Assembly (NCBI GenBank): GCA_947579665.1
Contig: OX388344.1
Location: 9,046,346 to 9,110,345, forward strand
Reading direction: 5' to 3'
Length of the DNA: 64,000 bases
Source: Sympetrum striolatum
Lineage: Eukaryota; Arthropoda; Insecta; Odonata; Libellulidae
The notes below the pieces were generated by a model. The model made no database searches. It was given only the letters and a program-made list of their open reading frames with translations, and was not told the DNA's origin. The translations under genes and the position numbers were made by a program. Positions 35,230 to 48,626 of this stretch are shown piece after piece. Each line of letters begins with the position of its first letter. The first letter of the stretch is position 1.

Positions 35230-36455
35230 TCTATATATATAAAGCAGAAATTCTGTGGGTTTGTGGGTTTGTTTGTTTGTCTTAGATTGGAGTCCACACC
35301 GTTTGCCCGATTTGTCTAAAACTTTGCTTACGTGTCCTCTGACATCAGGAAGGAAGTACTGTCGCATTTTTATTCAAGAATGTTGCTGGATTCGAACCAG
35401 GATCGCTCAGATAGATTTTCATAAGGAATACACGTAAGCTTCACTTTTATCGGTTGCAGGGTTTATTTCTTTTGAAGAATTAAATTAGAAGGAATAGTCG
35501 TACAGAGTTGAGACAAACACCGAAATAAAGAAAATTGAATAAAAATTCTTATTTTGGTCATGGAATCTTACTTTCGATTAGAATATGCGAGAAGATTGGT
35601 AAAATATACTAAACTTTCGTAAAAATTCGAGGCTATAAATAACTCATCCCCCTGACGACCGATCCCATTGTTGAATCCGAGCTCATGTTTTATCCCGTTA
35701 AAATACTCGTGGACTTTAGGCCCATAAAGCTGATGATTGAAGAGGACGATATATTAAATGGATAACGAGAAATTTTCTGTAAGAAGGTAACCAGTAATTG
35801 AAGGTACGTAATTGCAGTCAGGAGATTACCAGCTCATGGATGAGGGAAGATAGATGTCTTGTATGATATAAAGCAAATATTCTGTGGGTTTTTACGTTTG
35901 TTTGTATGGTGTGTACCTTCAATTTTAGCACAAACCGTTTGCCAGATTCGCGTCAAAACTTTGCGTAAGTATTTTCTGGGACCAGAAATGACGTACTGTC
36001 TCAATTTAATTCGATAATTTTGATGGGTTTGAACCAAGATCGCTCAGATATGATTCCATTAAGAATAAATCTAATCTTCACTTTTATCGGTAGCAGGCTA
36101 TATTTCTTTTGAAGAATTAAAATAGAAAAATAGTCGTGCAGAGTCGAGACAAAAAGCAAAAGAACGGTAATTAAATGAATATTCTAATTTCGATCGTGGA
36201 ATATTGTTTTCGAATCGAAATTTCGGAATTTCGACAAAATACGCGGGAATTTTCCAAAATTGTTGAGGTTGTTAGCAACCAATCTTCCTGACGATCAATG
36301 CGATTGTTGAGCCGAGCTCATGAATTTTCCTGTATAGTAAGAATAGCTTGAAATTTAAGACTATTCTAAAGGTAATTTACACATTGCACGACCGGCAACT
36401 TGAATTTAATCTACTTCTATATTCCCCGTTGAGAATCAACGGGCGCTTCAGCTAG
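35230..36455 (+). mobile_element. Non-autonomous Helitron, copy 1 (1226 bp)
   Basis: The element starts TCTATATATATAAAGCAG after an A and ends CTAG before a T. There is an 8-bp hairpin CCCGTTGA-gaa-TCAACGGG (36425-36443) ending 12 nt before the terminus: the standard Helitron ends, hairpin and A|T target. No Rep or helicase domain. The inside is an imperfect direct duplication: ATTCTGTGGGTTT, the CACACCGTTTGCC/ACAAACCGTTTGCC block and ...TACTGTC recur about 630 bp apart. Open frames across it are not protein-like. Confidence 0.9.
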
Positions 36456-36509
36456 TATTTTAATAAAAAGAAGTAGCGTTCTATCGTACTCGAAATGAAA
36501 TAGTAAGAG

Positions 36510-36810
36510 CATTAGATTCCCTCTGTACTCACTGTATTCGGTTTTCAATTCTTGGACCATGGAACCATCCTCATTATTTCCGCGCAAATACACTAGCAAT
36601 TTCAAGGTAACGTAAGTTCCGATCAAACTTCTGAAAATTGAAAATAAAATCAGTAAATTAAATCTATAATACAAAAAGATGTATTCTAATAGCATTCTAT
36701 TCCATTTATACTCAGTGTATTTGGCGCTGCATTCCTTGACCAAGCACCATCTCTCAGCACCACCTTCTCCTTATATAGCGCCGTCACGGAAACGAAAGTC
36801 CCGATCCAAA
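36510..36810 (-). repeat. Tandemly duplicated exon-like unit
   Basis: Two diverged units, about 182 bp apart, are visible on the minus strand: about 36620-36525 and 36807-36707. The first has acceptor TTTTCAATTTTCAG and donor ACA|GTGAGT, framing about 95 bp that is open in one frame (IGTYVTLKLLVYLRG and on). The second has an acceptor-like CTTTCGACAG, but its donor reads CTGAGT. Both are similar in flanking intron-like sequence too. No known protein was recognised. This could be a duplicated exon of a minus-strand gene or a non-coding duplication. Confidence 0.35.
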
Positions 36811-37454
36811 TGCTGTCGAAAGATAATTATTACAATTAATTATATTTACTTTTGAAAACAATGATAAATTACAATATAATCACTGTCTACGTTACTTATA
36901 AAAATGTATAGTACAGAACCTTCCTTAGGTGGAACCTGAGTATTACGGAAACATGTCTTTTCCGGTAAACGATTTTGAATCCGCTGTTCGTAATACTGTT
37001 TTAAATGAATCGTTACCCTTATTTGAACGGAAACTGTCAAACGCGGAAACGGAATCGATTCCCGGCCACGTGAACCATTGCTATTCGATTGAAATCACCT
37101 GAGGTGACTTTGAAGATGAAAACTTTCCCATTGGCGATGTTATCCGTACTCATTAGCGTCCCGTCGTTAATATCATTTCAAGATCTTCGAACTGGACAAA
37201 GGTTCCTATGTCTCTATGTTTACTAATGCCGAGACACCAACACACAAATGCAATTAGGATTCTTGGCCACTCCTTTTGCAGACCGAGGCATGCCTCATTC
37301 ATCTCTACTTGCAGATGAATGATTCTTTAGAAACATATCGAACTTATATAATATATAATGATTCTTTAGAAACATAAACATATAAACAAACGAATCATTA
37401 TTATCTAATATGTAGGAGCATTTAAATTTTTCCTTTTATATTTGTGGATATTAA

Positions 37455-38255
37455 ATCTCGGGCAGTTTACGGCGGAAAGAGGAAAACTCTTCTGTGCGAA
37501 TATGAAGAATTAAACAAATTAGTTTGGGACTGGTTTGTGCGAGCAAGATCGAGGAATATTCCTTTATCAGGTCCAATGGTACAAGAAAAGGCATAGGAGT
37601 TTGCAGTTGCTTGGATCATAGGTGTAGGCAATTCGAATGATGTGCATGTGGTAACCGTAGAGGACTGGAAAGGCGAGGTTCAAGAATAAATTAAGACTAC
37701 TAACCATGTGATATCTACAGCGGGGATGAAACCGGAATGTTTTACAGGGCATTGCTGTCTAATACCTTTATTGTTAGTGGCTGTGGCTGAAAAGTTTCAA
37801 CACCGAAACGAAGAGGAAAGATAGGAAAGTCATACCTTTCCTCGATAAAGCAACCTGTCACCCCAAAAATTCGCCTTTCGAATATGGAGCTAGCCTGGTT
37901 ACCGGCAAACACAACTGGCATCACTCAGCAATCAATGGATCAGGGGGTAATTAGATCGTTGAAGGCACAATATAGAAAGTAAATGATGCGATCGTTATTG
38001 GCTGCTACTGCGAATACAGTGTCGGAGGTGATAAAAAATGTCAGTGCAGGATGCCATAAATTGGAATAATTTAAAGATAATAAAACATCGACTGCTCAAA
38101 AATGTTTCGCTGAAGCTGGATTTCTGTCAGCACTGGTCCCCGAGACCGGTAAGGAAAACAAATTCTATCCAATCATATAACCGATCTGCGATGAAGATGG
38201 CGCCATGACAGACATTATAACGGAAGACAAAGCCTTCGAATCAGACGAAGAATAG
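37455..38255 (+). pseudogene. Second pogo/Tigger-type transposase pseudogene
   Basis: From 37492 the frame reads CEYEELNKLVWDWFVRARSR, then GPMVQEKA with a TAG at 37594: the CENP-B-type HTH. VEDWKGEVQE follows near 37655. From 37710 another frame gives DIYSGDETGMFYRALLSN (first catalytic Asp at 37725-37727). After an internal deletion come NMELAWLPANTTGITQQ and MDQGVIRSLKAQYRK, the block after the second Asp, ending at TAA 37980. Frames beyond continue with AQKCFAEAGFL and an acidic C-terminus to 38255. It has several stops and frameshifts and no second catalytic Asp. It has an intact DETG where the 17430-17996 copy has DDSG, so the two are different lineages. Terminal repeats not found. Confidence 0.9.
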
Positions 38256-41200
38256 ACTGTAATATGAGAGGAAACAAAAAGTCCTAAAGGGAATTTTTGT
38301 TTCTTTAAAATGGATTATCTGAATCTAGTCTTAACCAAAGTAACGCCGATTTATTAATACTAAAAAAATATCGCTCTCTCTTTCTTAAAATTATTACTTA
38401 ATAGCAGTATATTGCATTTGATATTACTCTATTCGGTTTGTATTTATTTTTACATATTGTACATATTTTTTCACGTGGACATTTCGTCATAATACTCCAA
38501 GTATGTAAGATCAAAATCATCCTCTCCCTCGAGTTTTCTTAAATCTTCTAAAGAACGTTATCGTTTCAATATGAAATCCTTATCATCTAAATATAATTCC
38601 AAATATAAAGTAATTCAGATTGTATAAATGTTTGGAATCCAATCTTGCTCCTTTGTCATGAACTACGTCGAAAGACTATAAGTTAGGTTTTATGCTATCA
38701 GCAAACTCCAAAGTATTGTTTACAAAAGCATGTACTACGGAAAGGAAGGTAAGGATGTCTCAGTTACAGACCAGGAAGGCAATTGGTGGTAACTTTACCA
38801 CAGAAATATTTTCTTCTATACGTCAGCAATGTAAAATGGCACATACAAAATTCAGAGAAAGATATCGCGATAGTGAAAAATGTCCACATTACCGGATACT
38901 CTTCACAATTATCTAAATGGTAAACTTCGAAGTAAACCAATTTTCTACAAAAATATCCATAACATCATGAAAGCTCTATTCTGTGATTTTACGTTATGAT
39001 CTCGCTGCTCACAAAGATAATTAAAAGACCATTAGTATATTTTGAGATATGTTTGTTGGCATCAAATAAACTAAAAATTCGAAACACTGAATAAATTACT
39101 ATTATTTGCTACTTGCTTAAATCTATCATTATACGAGGAAATTTTATCCAATTACAAAAATTGAAGAGTTTATCATAGGTGAATCCTATCGAATCTAAAC
39201 TTATATTTCGTAAACAAAACAGCGACGGTTACCATCTGTTTAAAAGCATAACTTGGGTTGGTGATGGAGGAATGAAGAATTCTAATATAAATTGTTAAGT
39301 TTCATTAAGTTTTTGTAAAGAAAGGTTTTAAATTAGCGAAAACTCTTAGAAGACCAGACACTACTGCTACGAGAAAGATTATAAAAAATCAATTGTTATT
39401 TATTTTGGATTAGATCATAGAAAACTTTTGACGACCACAAGAATGACCTTACAGCTCATTAAACTTTAAAATACTACGGTACATAATTTTCACTTGAATC
39501 TGATCAGCTTTTGTTGAATTATTAGCTTGTTACAATTGATAGAATTATGAAATTCCCTTAAGAGATAGTCTGAGTTGAGTAGAAATACTTATTCCTATTC
39601 TGCCTACCTATTTCTCTCTAACGTTAAAATACCATTCAACGGATGATCATATTTTATAAACATATATACAATGCCATTTTTCTATTTCTGCAACGCAATT
39701 CAATAAAATTTGATATATATGTTTTCGATTTTTATAAATTCATAATTAAAACATAATTTAGCGCGATCGATCATTTAAAAATATGGTGAAAACTAATGAG
39801 CCCCTCTCCATAATACTTACTTAGAATTATTTCAATGTTTTATGAAAGCGAAAGATTACTATTCAAATATAACTAACACTACATAAATATTATTACTATT
39901 CAAATATTCTACCATGATAATAGCAGAATTAGGTATTGCCCTTGAACCCTACCCTCCTCTACTTTCGAAATCCCTTAGCAGATGTTATCAGTGTCCTCTA
40001 AATAACTGTCAACGAAAACAACGAGTCTAGGTGGAAGGGAAAGTGATTTTCAATGACAGAAAGGGAAAATATTTGGAGCTACAGCTTATACTGAGGGCAT
40101 GAAATTGAAAGTCTTTCATAAATGAAGGGTGAAAGTGAAAATTATACCAATAGCTTCCTAGCTTCGCGATATCCTACGAGAAAAATACTTAGGTAACTTT
40201 AATAAAATACCGGATGCATAGAGTTTATTATCACAATATTAAGTGATTTAAACAGAGTTGCTTGTATATAATTTAATTACGATGACCAAGAATAGTGCCA
40301 TTATTAATTTTTAAATATAGATATATGCTGATGAAGATCTGAACGCCGGTGCCGACCAAAGGCATACATCGAAACACGGGTAATTGCATCGAAATTTACC
40401 ATTTTCAAAGTTAATTCCGCAATATTTTCCGCAAATTGAAACACTTGCGTGACTTCTTCAAAGTACCAATGAATGATTTTACTGCATTTCTGAGTTTTTA
40501 TTCCGAAAACAGGGTAATAGGGAGTAACTCAGTTTTATCATCCTACTGAAGAAGTAGTGTGTACGTACACAAAGTATTAAATATTATTCAATAATGTACT
40601 TACGTAAGCAGAACATTTCACTCCAAGTATCCTCATGTCAGTGATGACCTTCGTCAATGTCACGCTCCTGGAGCTTCTTCATCTGTAAATATGAAAAATT
40701 CATCCAATTATTTGCGTGTACGAAACGCTATTTAACCTTTTCGCTTACATGAGTATCTCAAAGCCATTTCGATCGAAGTTACGTATATAATAACGACTTA
40801 ATAATATTAATGAATTATATTATTAATAATTATTTCCTGAGTACGACTTAAGGTTTTCTAAGAAAATAATATAAACAAGTGAAGGATAAAATGATGTAGT
40901 TACGGAAGATTTCTTTTGGCTGTAGCTCAGACCAACTTTGAATTCCAACAGCTATTACAATAGTAATTCAAATATATCATTATGGTGAAAAAATATAACT
41001 AAAGAGTCATCCATTACTATTCCAGCTTACCTCAAGCATTAGTTCACTAAATCAATCGACCCTAAATGCTACCGAAACATGATAAATGTACAAAAGTTAC
41101 ATAATCCGAGGAAATAAACTAAAGATTGTTACTTAGGAAACAAATATTCAAAGACTTTGTTATATTAAAGATAAGGGAGCTAAAAGAGTCTTCTTTGTGT

Positions 41201-41387
41201 ATTAATTCTCATCACATTTAATTGTTAAAAAGTAGTTAGAATGAATCTAAGAGGCGGATATAGTGATTTCAAATAACACTGCAGAAAAACAGTAAGCGTA
41301 TTCTATAACTTCATAAATTGAAACAATTATTAAGTAATTAATGAATTTAACAGACAGTCGGCAACAATTATAAAGCTCCAATGCATA
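38256..41387. other. Gene-free stretch
   Basis: No supported gene. 40328-40385 reads CTGATGA...CATCGAAACACGGG, like the Penelope-type signatures at 29406 and 32066, but without inverted arms. A possible short exon on the minus strand starts after TTTACAG near 40685 (ATGAAGAAGCTCC); it meets a stop within 15 codons. Confidence 0.35.
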
Positions 41388-43664
41388 TCTATTATATATA
41401 GACGCTTCTCCGGATATCTATTATATATAGACGCTTCTCCGGATATACCTATATACACACTCACTCATTCATTCATTCATAGGGCATCAAAATTCTAAGC
41501 ATGTTCCACAAGTGCCACTGACTTGAAATTTTTACGACATATTGGCCATATCGTGTAACCTCCAGAAAAAATCCGACTTTGAACTTCGGTGTCATGGGTT
41601 CGATTCCAGAAGGCCCCAAAGTCCCGATTTTCTCCATAAGGTATATGGTGAGGATTTTCGAAAATTTTTTTGAGGCACTTCTCGGAAAGGTAGAGAGTTG
41701 AAATTTGAGGGATCGCTAGATGCTGTGGATATCCAACAAAAATAAAAAAGACATCGCCGAACATGGTCCATGGTTCGATGCTAGGTCGGGGCAAAAATCA
41801 GCCGTTTAAAATGCATTGTGGCGAATTTGAAGATTGTTTTTGGATCCTTTCCCGATAACATAGATACTTGAAACTCGGCACGTGGATAGATATCATGAAT
41901 ATGTTTCTTAATCAAATTTTACATATTCGCTGATGGTCCTTAGTTCGATCCCAGAGGGCAATTTGCATTTCTCAATGCATTTCTTACGGAGATAACGGAA
42001 ACAAAATTTAGGCACTTCCCGGCATGCTATTGACTTCAAACTTTTCATGTTAGTACAGCAAGTTCTTAGAAATCAAACTGGGCATTCACGGCTATCAATG
42101 TGTCCTGGGTTCGACACCAGGTGTCTCTGCAATCAGAAGTTGATCCGATTTTTAGGAATTATTTTGAAACCTTTCCCAATAATATATAAATTTGAAATTC
42201 GGCATATAGAAAAAGATCATAAATTATTTTCAGAAACATATTTTAGATTTCCAAGATCGTCCTTGGTTCGAATCCAGAGAGCCATTTACATTCGTGAAAA
42301 TTAGAACATCTTTTGAGGCAGTTGTAGCCAATATTTCTGCTTGAATTTTCACACATAGTTAGAGATGGTGCTCTTCTATTGTGTTTCATAGTAGGTTCAC
42401 CAGTAAGACCCAGGTTCAATGCCAGACGATGGAATTTCAGCGAATTTTAAGAAAAATTTCAATCCACTTTTTTCTTTTGATGGCCGTCCCGATATGATGC
42501 CGACATGAAAATAGTGTTGTCGATCTGCTTGCAGTATGCAAGCAACATTTTACTCGTACCTATATACACACTCACTCATTCATTCATAGGGGATCAAAAT
42601 TCTAACCATGTTCCACAAGTGCCACCGACTTGAAATTTTTACGACGTTATGGCCATGGCGTGTAACCTCCAGGAAAAAGCCGACCTTGAACCTCGGTGTC
42701 ATGGGTTCGATTCCAGAAGGCCCCAAAGTCGCGATTTTCCCCATAAGATTACATGGCGGGGATTTTCGAAAATTTTTTTGAGGCACTTTCCGGAAAAGGA
42801 GATAGTTGAAATTCGAGGGATTGCTAGAAGCCGTGCATATCCAACGAAAATAAAAAAGACATCTTCGAATATAGTCCATGGTTCGATGCTAGGTCGGAGC
42901 AAAAATCGGCCGTTTAAAATGCATGGCGGCGATTTTGAAGATTTTTTTTGATCCTTTCCCGATAACATGGATACGTGAAACTCGGCACGTGGATAGATAT
43001 CATGAATATATTTCATAATCAAAATTTTTATGTTCGCTGATGGTCCTTGGTTCGATCCCAGGGGGCCATTTGCACTTCTCAATGCATTTCTTACGGAGAT
43101 AACGGAAACAAAATTTAGGTACTTCCCGGCATGCTATCTACTTCAAACTTTGCATGACACAAGATCAAGTCATTACAAATCAAACTGTGCATTCACAGCT
43201 CATAATATGTCCTGGGTTCGACACCAGGTGTCTCTGCAAGCAGAAGTTGATCCGATTTTTAGGAATTATTTTCAAACCTTTACCAATAATACAGAAACTT
43301 GAAATTCGGCATATAGATAGAGATCATAAATAAGTTTCAGAAACATATTTTAGATTTCCAAGATGGTCCTTGGTTCGAATCCAGAGAGCCATTTTCATTC
43401 ATGAAAAGTAGAACGTCGTTTGAGGCAGTTTCAGCCAATATTTCTGCTTGAATTTTCACACGTAGTTAGTGATGGTGATCTTCTGTGTTGCTGGATAATA
43501 GGTTAACCAGGAAGACCCGGGTTCGATGCCAGACGATTAAAATTGCAGCGAATTTTAAGATTATTTTCAATTTTTTTCTTCTTTTTAGGACCGTCCCGAA
43601 AAGTTGCCGACATTAAATTGGTGCTGTCGATCTGCTTGCAGTATGCAAGCCACATTTTACTCGT
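41388..43664. repeat. 1107-bp tandem dimer made of tRNA-like subrepeats
   Basis: Unit 1 (41447-42557) and unit 2 (42558-43664) are close direct copies. Each starts ACCTATATACACACTCACTC plus an ATTC microsatellite. Each ends with the hairpin GCTTGCA-gta-TGCAAGC (42527-42543, 43634-43650) and ACTCGT. Inside each unit are six diverged subrepeats of about 150-175 bp, each with a B-box-like GGTTCGANNCC; in unit 1 these are at 41597, 41772, 41942, 42108, 42265 and 42413. Each is preceded by a diverged CTTGAAATTCGGCAT-like line. A 29-bp direct repeat (TCTATTATATATAGACGCTT...) sits just left at 41388-41445. The long open frames across it are by-products of the repeat. Confidence 0.9.
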
Positions 43665-44762
43665 TAATCTATATAAGTATGTACCACATTCGCATGACAC
43701 TACATATGCGCTAAGTTGTAACTGTCGGCCGAGACAAAATTTCGACAAAAATCAGAAAAATAAAGTTTCTGCCATTCCATATCATATACAGCCTTCATAG
43801 AGGAAGCGAATAAGAATGTTGATTTCAAATATAAGGCGTTATAAAATAAACCTTAAAAATATTCAACTTAAGCCCACGTCTTCAACTTTAAAGTTTAACA
43901 GTCGAAACGGTTTAACGGAAAATTCCATTCTACCAAGAAAAAGCTGCTGAATTTAATAACGGTTATCCCTATTTGCAACAGGATTATGAACCACTTTTCG
44001 CGAATTACTGTATTAATCTACGCAACTCAGTCACACATCCCGGATATCCATCAAGATCTAACTTATATCTGGCCTTGCGCCTATTTGTAGTTTTGAATAA
44101 TAAATAAATACATAAAATAATAATTTATACGGTATTAATCTCGTATTAATTCATTCAAAATTTATCGAAATCGTTGTCAATGCATATTGTTAAACGTTAA
44201 GTTAACTATCCTTCGACTGAAAATCAATTTCGAATGAAAGTACTTTCCAAACGTATCCTAAATTCAAATCTAACGATTCGCTGGTGGGTTGCAGATAACA
44301 CAAATACAAAATAAAAGCAAATGTAAGCATCGGCAGAAAGGCAATGAATTCTTCGGCCTTGATATCCGTATTGAATATGAAATCAAAAACTTATGAGTAT
44401 TCGTAACGCGCTTCATTAGCAGTCACTCGCAATTAAATAAGGTAAAATCCTAATGCTATGTTAATCTTGACCGACAATTCACATCGATATTAAGTTATTT
44501 TCAATCAATTCGGAATAATTAATGCATTCTCCGAGATATTCATCTTCGGATCACATATTCAAATGTGTAACGGTCATTTGGTATTTCGTCGCGGATTCCG
44601 ATCCAATAAATTTGAATCACAGGAATTTTTAAAAATGCAATGAGAAACCTTCAGTTGAAATCCTAAAAATATGGGAAGAATTTCCGCAACTAAACAAACT
44701 GATAAGATTCTATCCTAAGACTAGCGCTATATATGATTAAGTATGTCACAATTGGAAGTCTT
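43665..44762. other. Gene-free stretch before copy B
   Basis: AT-rich DNA with no exon or repeat recognised. Part of it may belong to the segmental duplication, whose left limit is hidden by the window edge. Confidence 0.4.
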
Positions 44763-46679
44763 TGAACGATTTAAGAAGGAAGTTCTTTCTCTTATTACCG
44801 AATAACTTCCTTTTCCAATGCATCCTTTCATTAACGGGACGAAACAGAGCTTATGCAAGTACCAAATGTTAAATGGGAAACAACAAAGTTACTTTAATAT
44901 GATTTATCTCGTGAAAACGTTATTTCTTAAAATACGCGGACAAATGTTCAATATTGATGAAGCTAATTGAGTAACTAATTCTATCAAGCTTATAAATGAT
45001 AAAAAACCTCGGATAGCTGCAGCGGAGCTCTGAGTGATGAGGAACGACGATTGGGAAATCTAAATTGTTAATTGTTTTGGGAATACGCACTAACTACGGA
45101 ACGTTAATTGAAGAGAAGATCCGAAAATTAATGCCTTTGTTATATAAAACCAACAGAACGATAAGATTCGGTTAAAAGGCATTTCGATTATACGATCAAT
45201 TTTTCACGCAATTTGTACAAAATCAAGAAATTTCTAAAAACGTAATGCACTGTATTTTGGAAAAAGGCTATTTTATTAAAACACCCAAATCGAAAATATT
45301 GAGTATAATTAAAACTCCTGTAATTAAAACCGTTCGACTTACCAAATCTTGAGACTCGCGGATGCTAACAGCAGAGATCTCATAATTCTGGAACCACTCG
45401 TTCAAAAATTTAAATTTTAACGGTTTTGTGGAAAACTTTGGCAGCAAGTCCTTCCTCGATGAATTTCCGGCAGCAACTGAGCAACGGTCACGTCTGCTTT
45501 CCTTAGAAACAAAGTGAATGATTCTGATTGGCTGACGCCTGGCTGTTTAACTTTCTATCAATTATCGACCAATGAAATCCACTGTTTTGAAATATATTCC
45601 CAAATTTTATTGAAGAAATAGTACTTTTATTAATCATTAATAAATATTTAATTAAATATTGAATTAAAATTTTTATTCAAGACTATATACGGTTTGAAAG
45701 AATAATCTTAGTTAAATATTATGCTGACAGTATCCGATCACGGCGCGACTTTTAAAATTGCAAATGGTAGTTCGAGGTCGAAGTAGTAGTGGTTAAAGAG
45801 GACAAAATTCTGTTTATTTCTTCGAAAAGCTGAGAAAAAACACCAAAATCGGATTAAAATTCCAAAAAATTATTGAATTAAAAGGTGCTAATTATTTTCC
45901 ATTGCTCCTCATGCTAATAGTTAAAATATTAAAAATGGTAAATATGTTTCATCGTATGTCTATAATATATCTCGAATCCTAAATCATAATTCCTGACTAC
46001 AAAGACTATAAAGATCATGCTCGTATAAAACATAGCAAAGTAAATTCATGCAGCACTAACTTAATTACTGGTTAACCATCATATTACACTCTGCTATAGT
46101 ATCGCTACTTTAATGGCAATGCTTTTGTGATGAGATATAATCCTAATTATTATTAAAATTAATCAAGAGGTTAGAGTGGTACAAACTGAATAACATATAA
46201 TCATTTAATTACATATATCATCAATTCCTGAGCATTTATTCCATAAAAATAAGCTGTTAAGTTATCGATACTTAAATATCACAATCTTTCCGTCTTACGC
46301 AAGCATTAAGGCGATTATAGCAGATAATTAACTTCGGATTAAAGTATAAAGCGATGTAACTGAATACGGTGAATTAAAATGGACTTCCTATAAGCTGACG
46401 AGTATTATACTTGGAGGTACATCATTCGGAAAGCAGTGACCCAACGAATACAAAAGTAACTTGCGAACGACAGCTGTATGGAAAGAATTGGAGCCGAAAT
46501 ATACACACTATAATTAGCAGACCAATTCTATGTACTATCATGAAGATACCCTTCATTCAGCACTTTGAAAGAGCAAACTTTAGTGGCGTTATTATTTTAT
46601 CATAAAACATGTGCTATTTTAATATACATACCTTGATATACTTACCTTAAGTTAACAGAATGAGCTGGTCTTCACTAGG

Positions 46680-48390
46680 AATTGTTCATTTCTTCGAAGG
46701 AAGTACATCATCGTTTCGTTATCACGATGTCGTCACTTATATTCTATCTAATTCCACCGTTATACGCTTGGCTAACATTTTCATTAAGCAAACGAACAAC
46801 GATGATTTAGAATATTAAATTATATTCCATGAAAGAATTACAATTACTCCAAATGTCAGTGAATTGCTGCATTTGGTTACGGAATTTCTTTTCATTAAAT
46901 TCTAACGGGGAAAACATACCTCGTTGAGGAGCTCCTCGTTCTTCTTCCATTGCGAAAGTCGGGAGCACGGAATTCAGAAATGCGTTGAGGAAGACTCTTC
47001 TCATCAGAGGTTCTCACTCTGCACCTTTATAAATCGTGGAACTTATACAATCATTGAAGACTTACCACTACATTTTCACTTTACAGAAGATATCACTAGA
47101 AATTAGAGAGGCCAAAACCTTCTGTTTCACGAACATCATAGCTGATATGCACTTAACCATCGCTCTTATCACTAGATCTACAACAGAAAACATCACAATC
47201 ACTTTTGCATAAATATGTAAGAATTGAAACCTACAATGTTCACGATTCCTCCCTTTTCTCCAGCAGCCCACAGATTTCTATTGGAATATATCTTCACATT
47301 AAAAAGTATTTTGGAATATCATGCACAAGATGTCTCATTACTAAAGTTCCCTCCAAAAAAAGAAAAGCAAGTGACCTCTATGAGAAGAATCTAGAGCGTT
47401 TGCATTGCGTTTTTCAGAGCGCAATTATAATCCGTTCGTGACGAAACATTTCGGCCTTCATTTTGTTCAATTAGGTTTTCCTCACATTAGTCAATAGTCT
47501 TTAATAATCACAATTTGGGAATTTTCTGAGCTGTTTACGGGCAAAGAGTTTCGGAATTTCGGAGGGTTTTTTGTTTCAGACAAGGAGTCGTTTGGGCGAA
47601 TAACCTTATTGTACACGAAGGTCGCCATTTTCGTCTCAGAATACGAACTTCGCTTCGAATAACTCCAATGCTCTGAATATTCCTCATAGAGATCGCTTGG
47701 TTTTCTTGTTCGGCCAATACTAACGAGACCACCAGTGCACTTGGTGTCTAGAAAACGTTTTGATGTGAGGATATTATCCAATAGAAATAATATTATTCGG
47801 TTCAGAAAAATGTGTAAAATTTAATCGTGAGCATTTAGTGATTGGAGTGTTATTTATCTATGTTGAAAAGTTGATCTTTACGTTCTCTTGTGGATATGTT
47901 AGTGATTGGTGTGATGATGGAGTGCATGAAAGCCACGTATTCGTGAAACAAGTTTTGGCCATTCTCATTTCTGTTGATGTCTTTCATAAAGTGAATAATC
48001 TGGTGTGAAATCTGTGCGTCAATGATTATAAAAGTTCCTCGCTTTAGAATGGTGCATGCTTACAGCTTCTGTTGGTAAGAGTTCATTCTTTTCTAACTCA
48101 TTTCTTAATTTCGTGCTCCAACATTGGTGAAGCAAGCAGAACTAGGTGCTCCTTATCAAGGTATGTATTTCCTCGTTGTATATCATGAGTTGAATATTCA
48201 TTCTGGTTAATTGAAATGTAAATCAATCGTATTACCGCGATATTGGTACGATGGAATACAGTTGGTGGAATATAAAGTAGGACATGTGGTTTAGAAATTA
48301 CGGTCGATGAAGTAAGTTCATTCGAACTCATGGATAGTCTTTAGCAAGATCCTCACTATTTTGCGAACCACCTCAATTGCAAGGAATATT
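46680..48390. repeat. Same inverted repeat in copy B
   Basis: Copy B equivalent of the inverted repeat at 1900-3600. Both arms are kept, including the RK-x-SDLYE-like translations at about 47365-47400 (plus) and 47680-47715 (minus). Small indels differ between copies: the 12-bp string TGATGGAGTGCA at about 47917-47928 has no counterpart in copy A. Confidence 0.65.
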
Positions 48391-48626
48391 TGATAAACCA
48401 GCACTTTTTGAACGATATTCTTTTGTTTTAATCTGCTTCATATTGCACTTTCGAATCCTTCAATCAATTCTTATGATTGTTGACAGACATTGCAGTAATT
48501 ATTGAATGTTCGGTTCTGCTCCAATTATATCCATTCAGTGTTCGTACATAAGTTACATTTGTTTTCGTTAGGTTAATCTTTCCGAAAGAGACTCGGACTT
48601 AACGTTTAGCAGTCGCTGACTGTTTC

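Noticed and set aside
35255..35437. Hydrophobic short frame starting in GTTTGT repeats, repeated at 50645-50839
   Set aside because: Lies inside the Helitron; its apparent conservation is that of the element.
41597..41607. tRNA gene suggested by GGTTCGATTCC
   Set aside because: No acceptor stem, anticodon arm or A-box at the right distance; it is one of many copies in a repeat array.
42580..43302. Several 80-130 codon frames on both strands
   Set aside because: They follow the 1107-bp tandem repeat and its subrepeats and show no domain.
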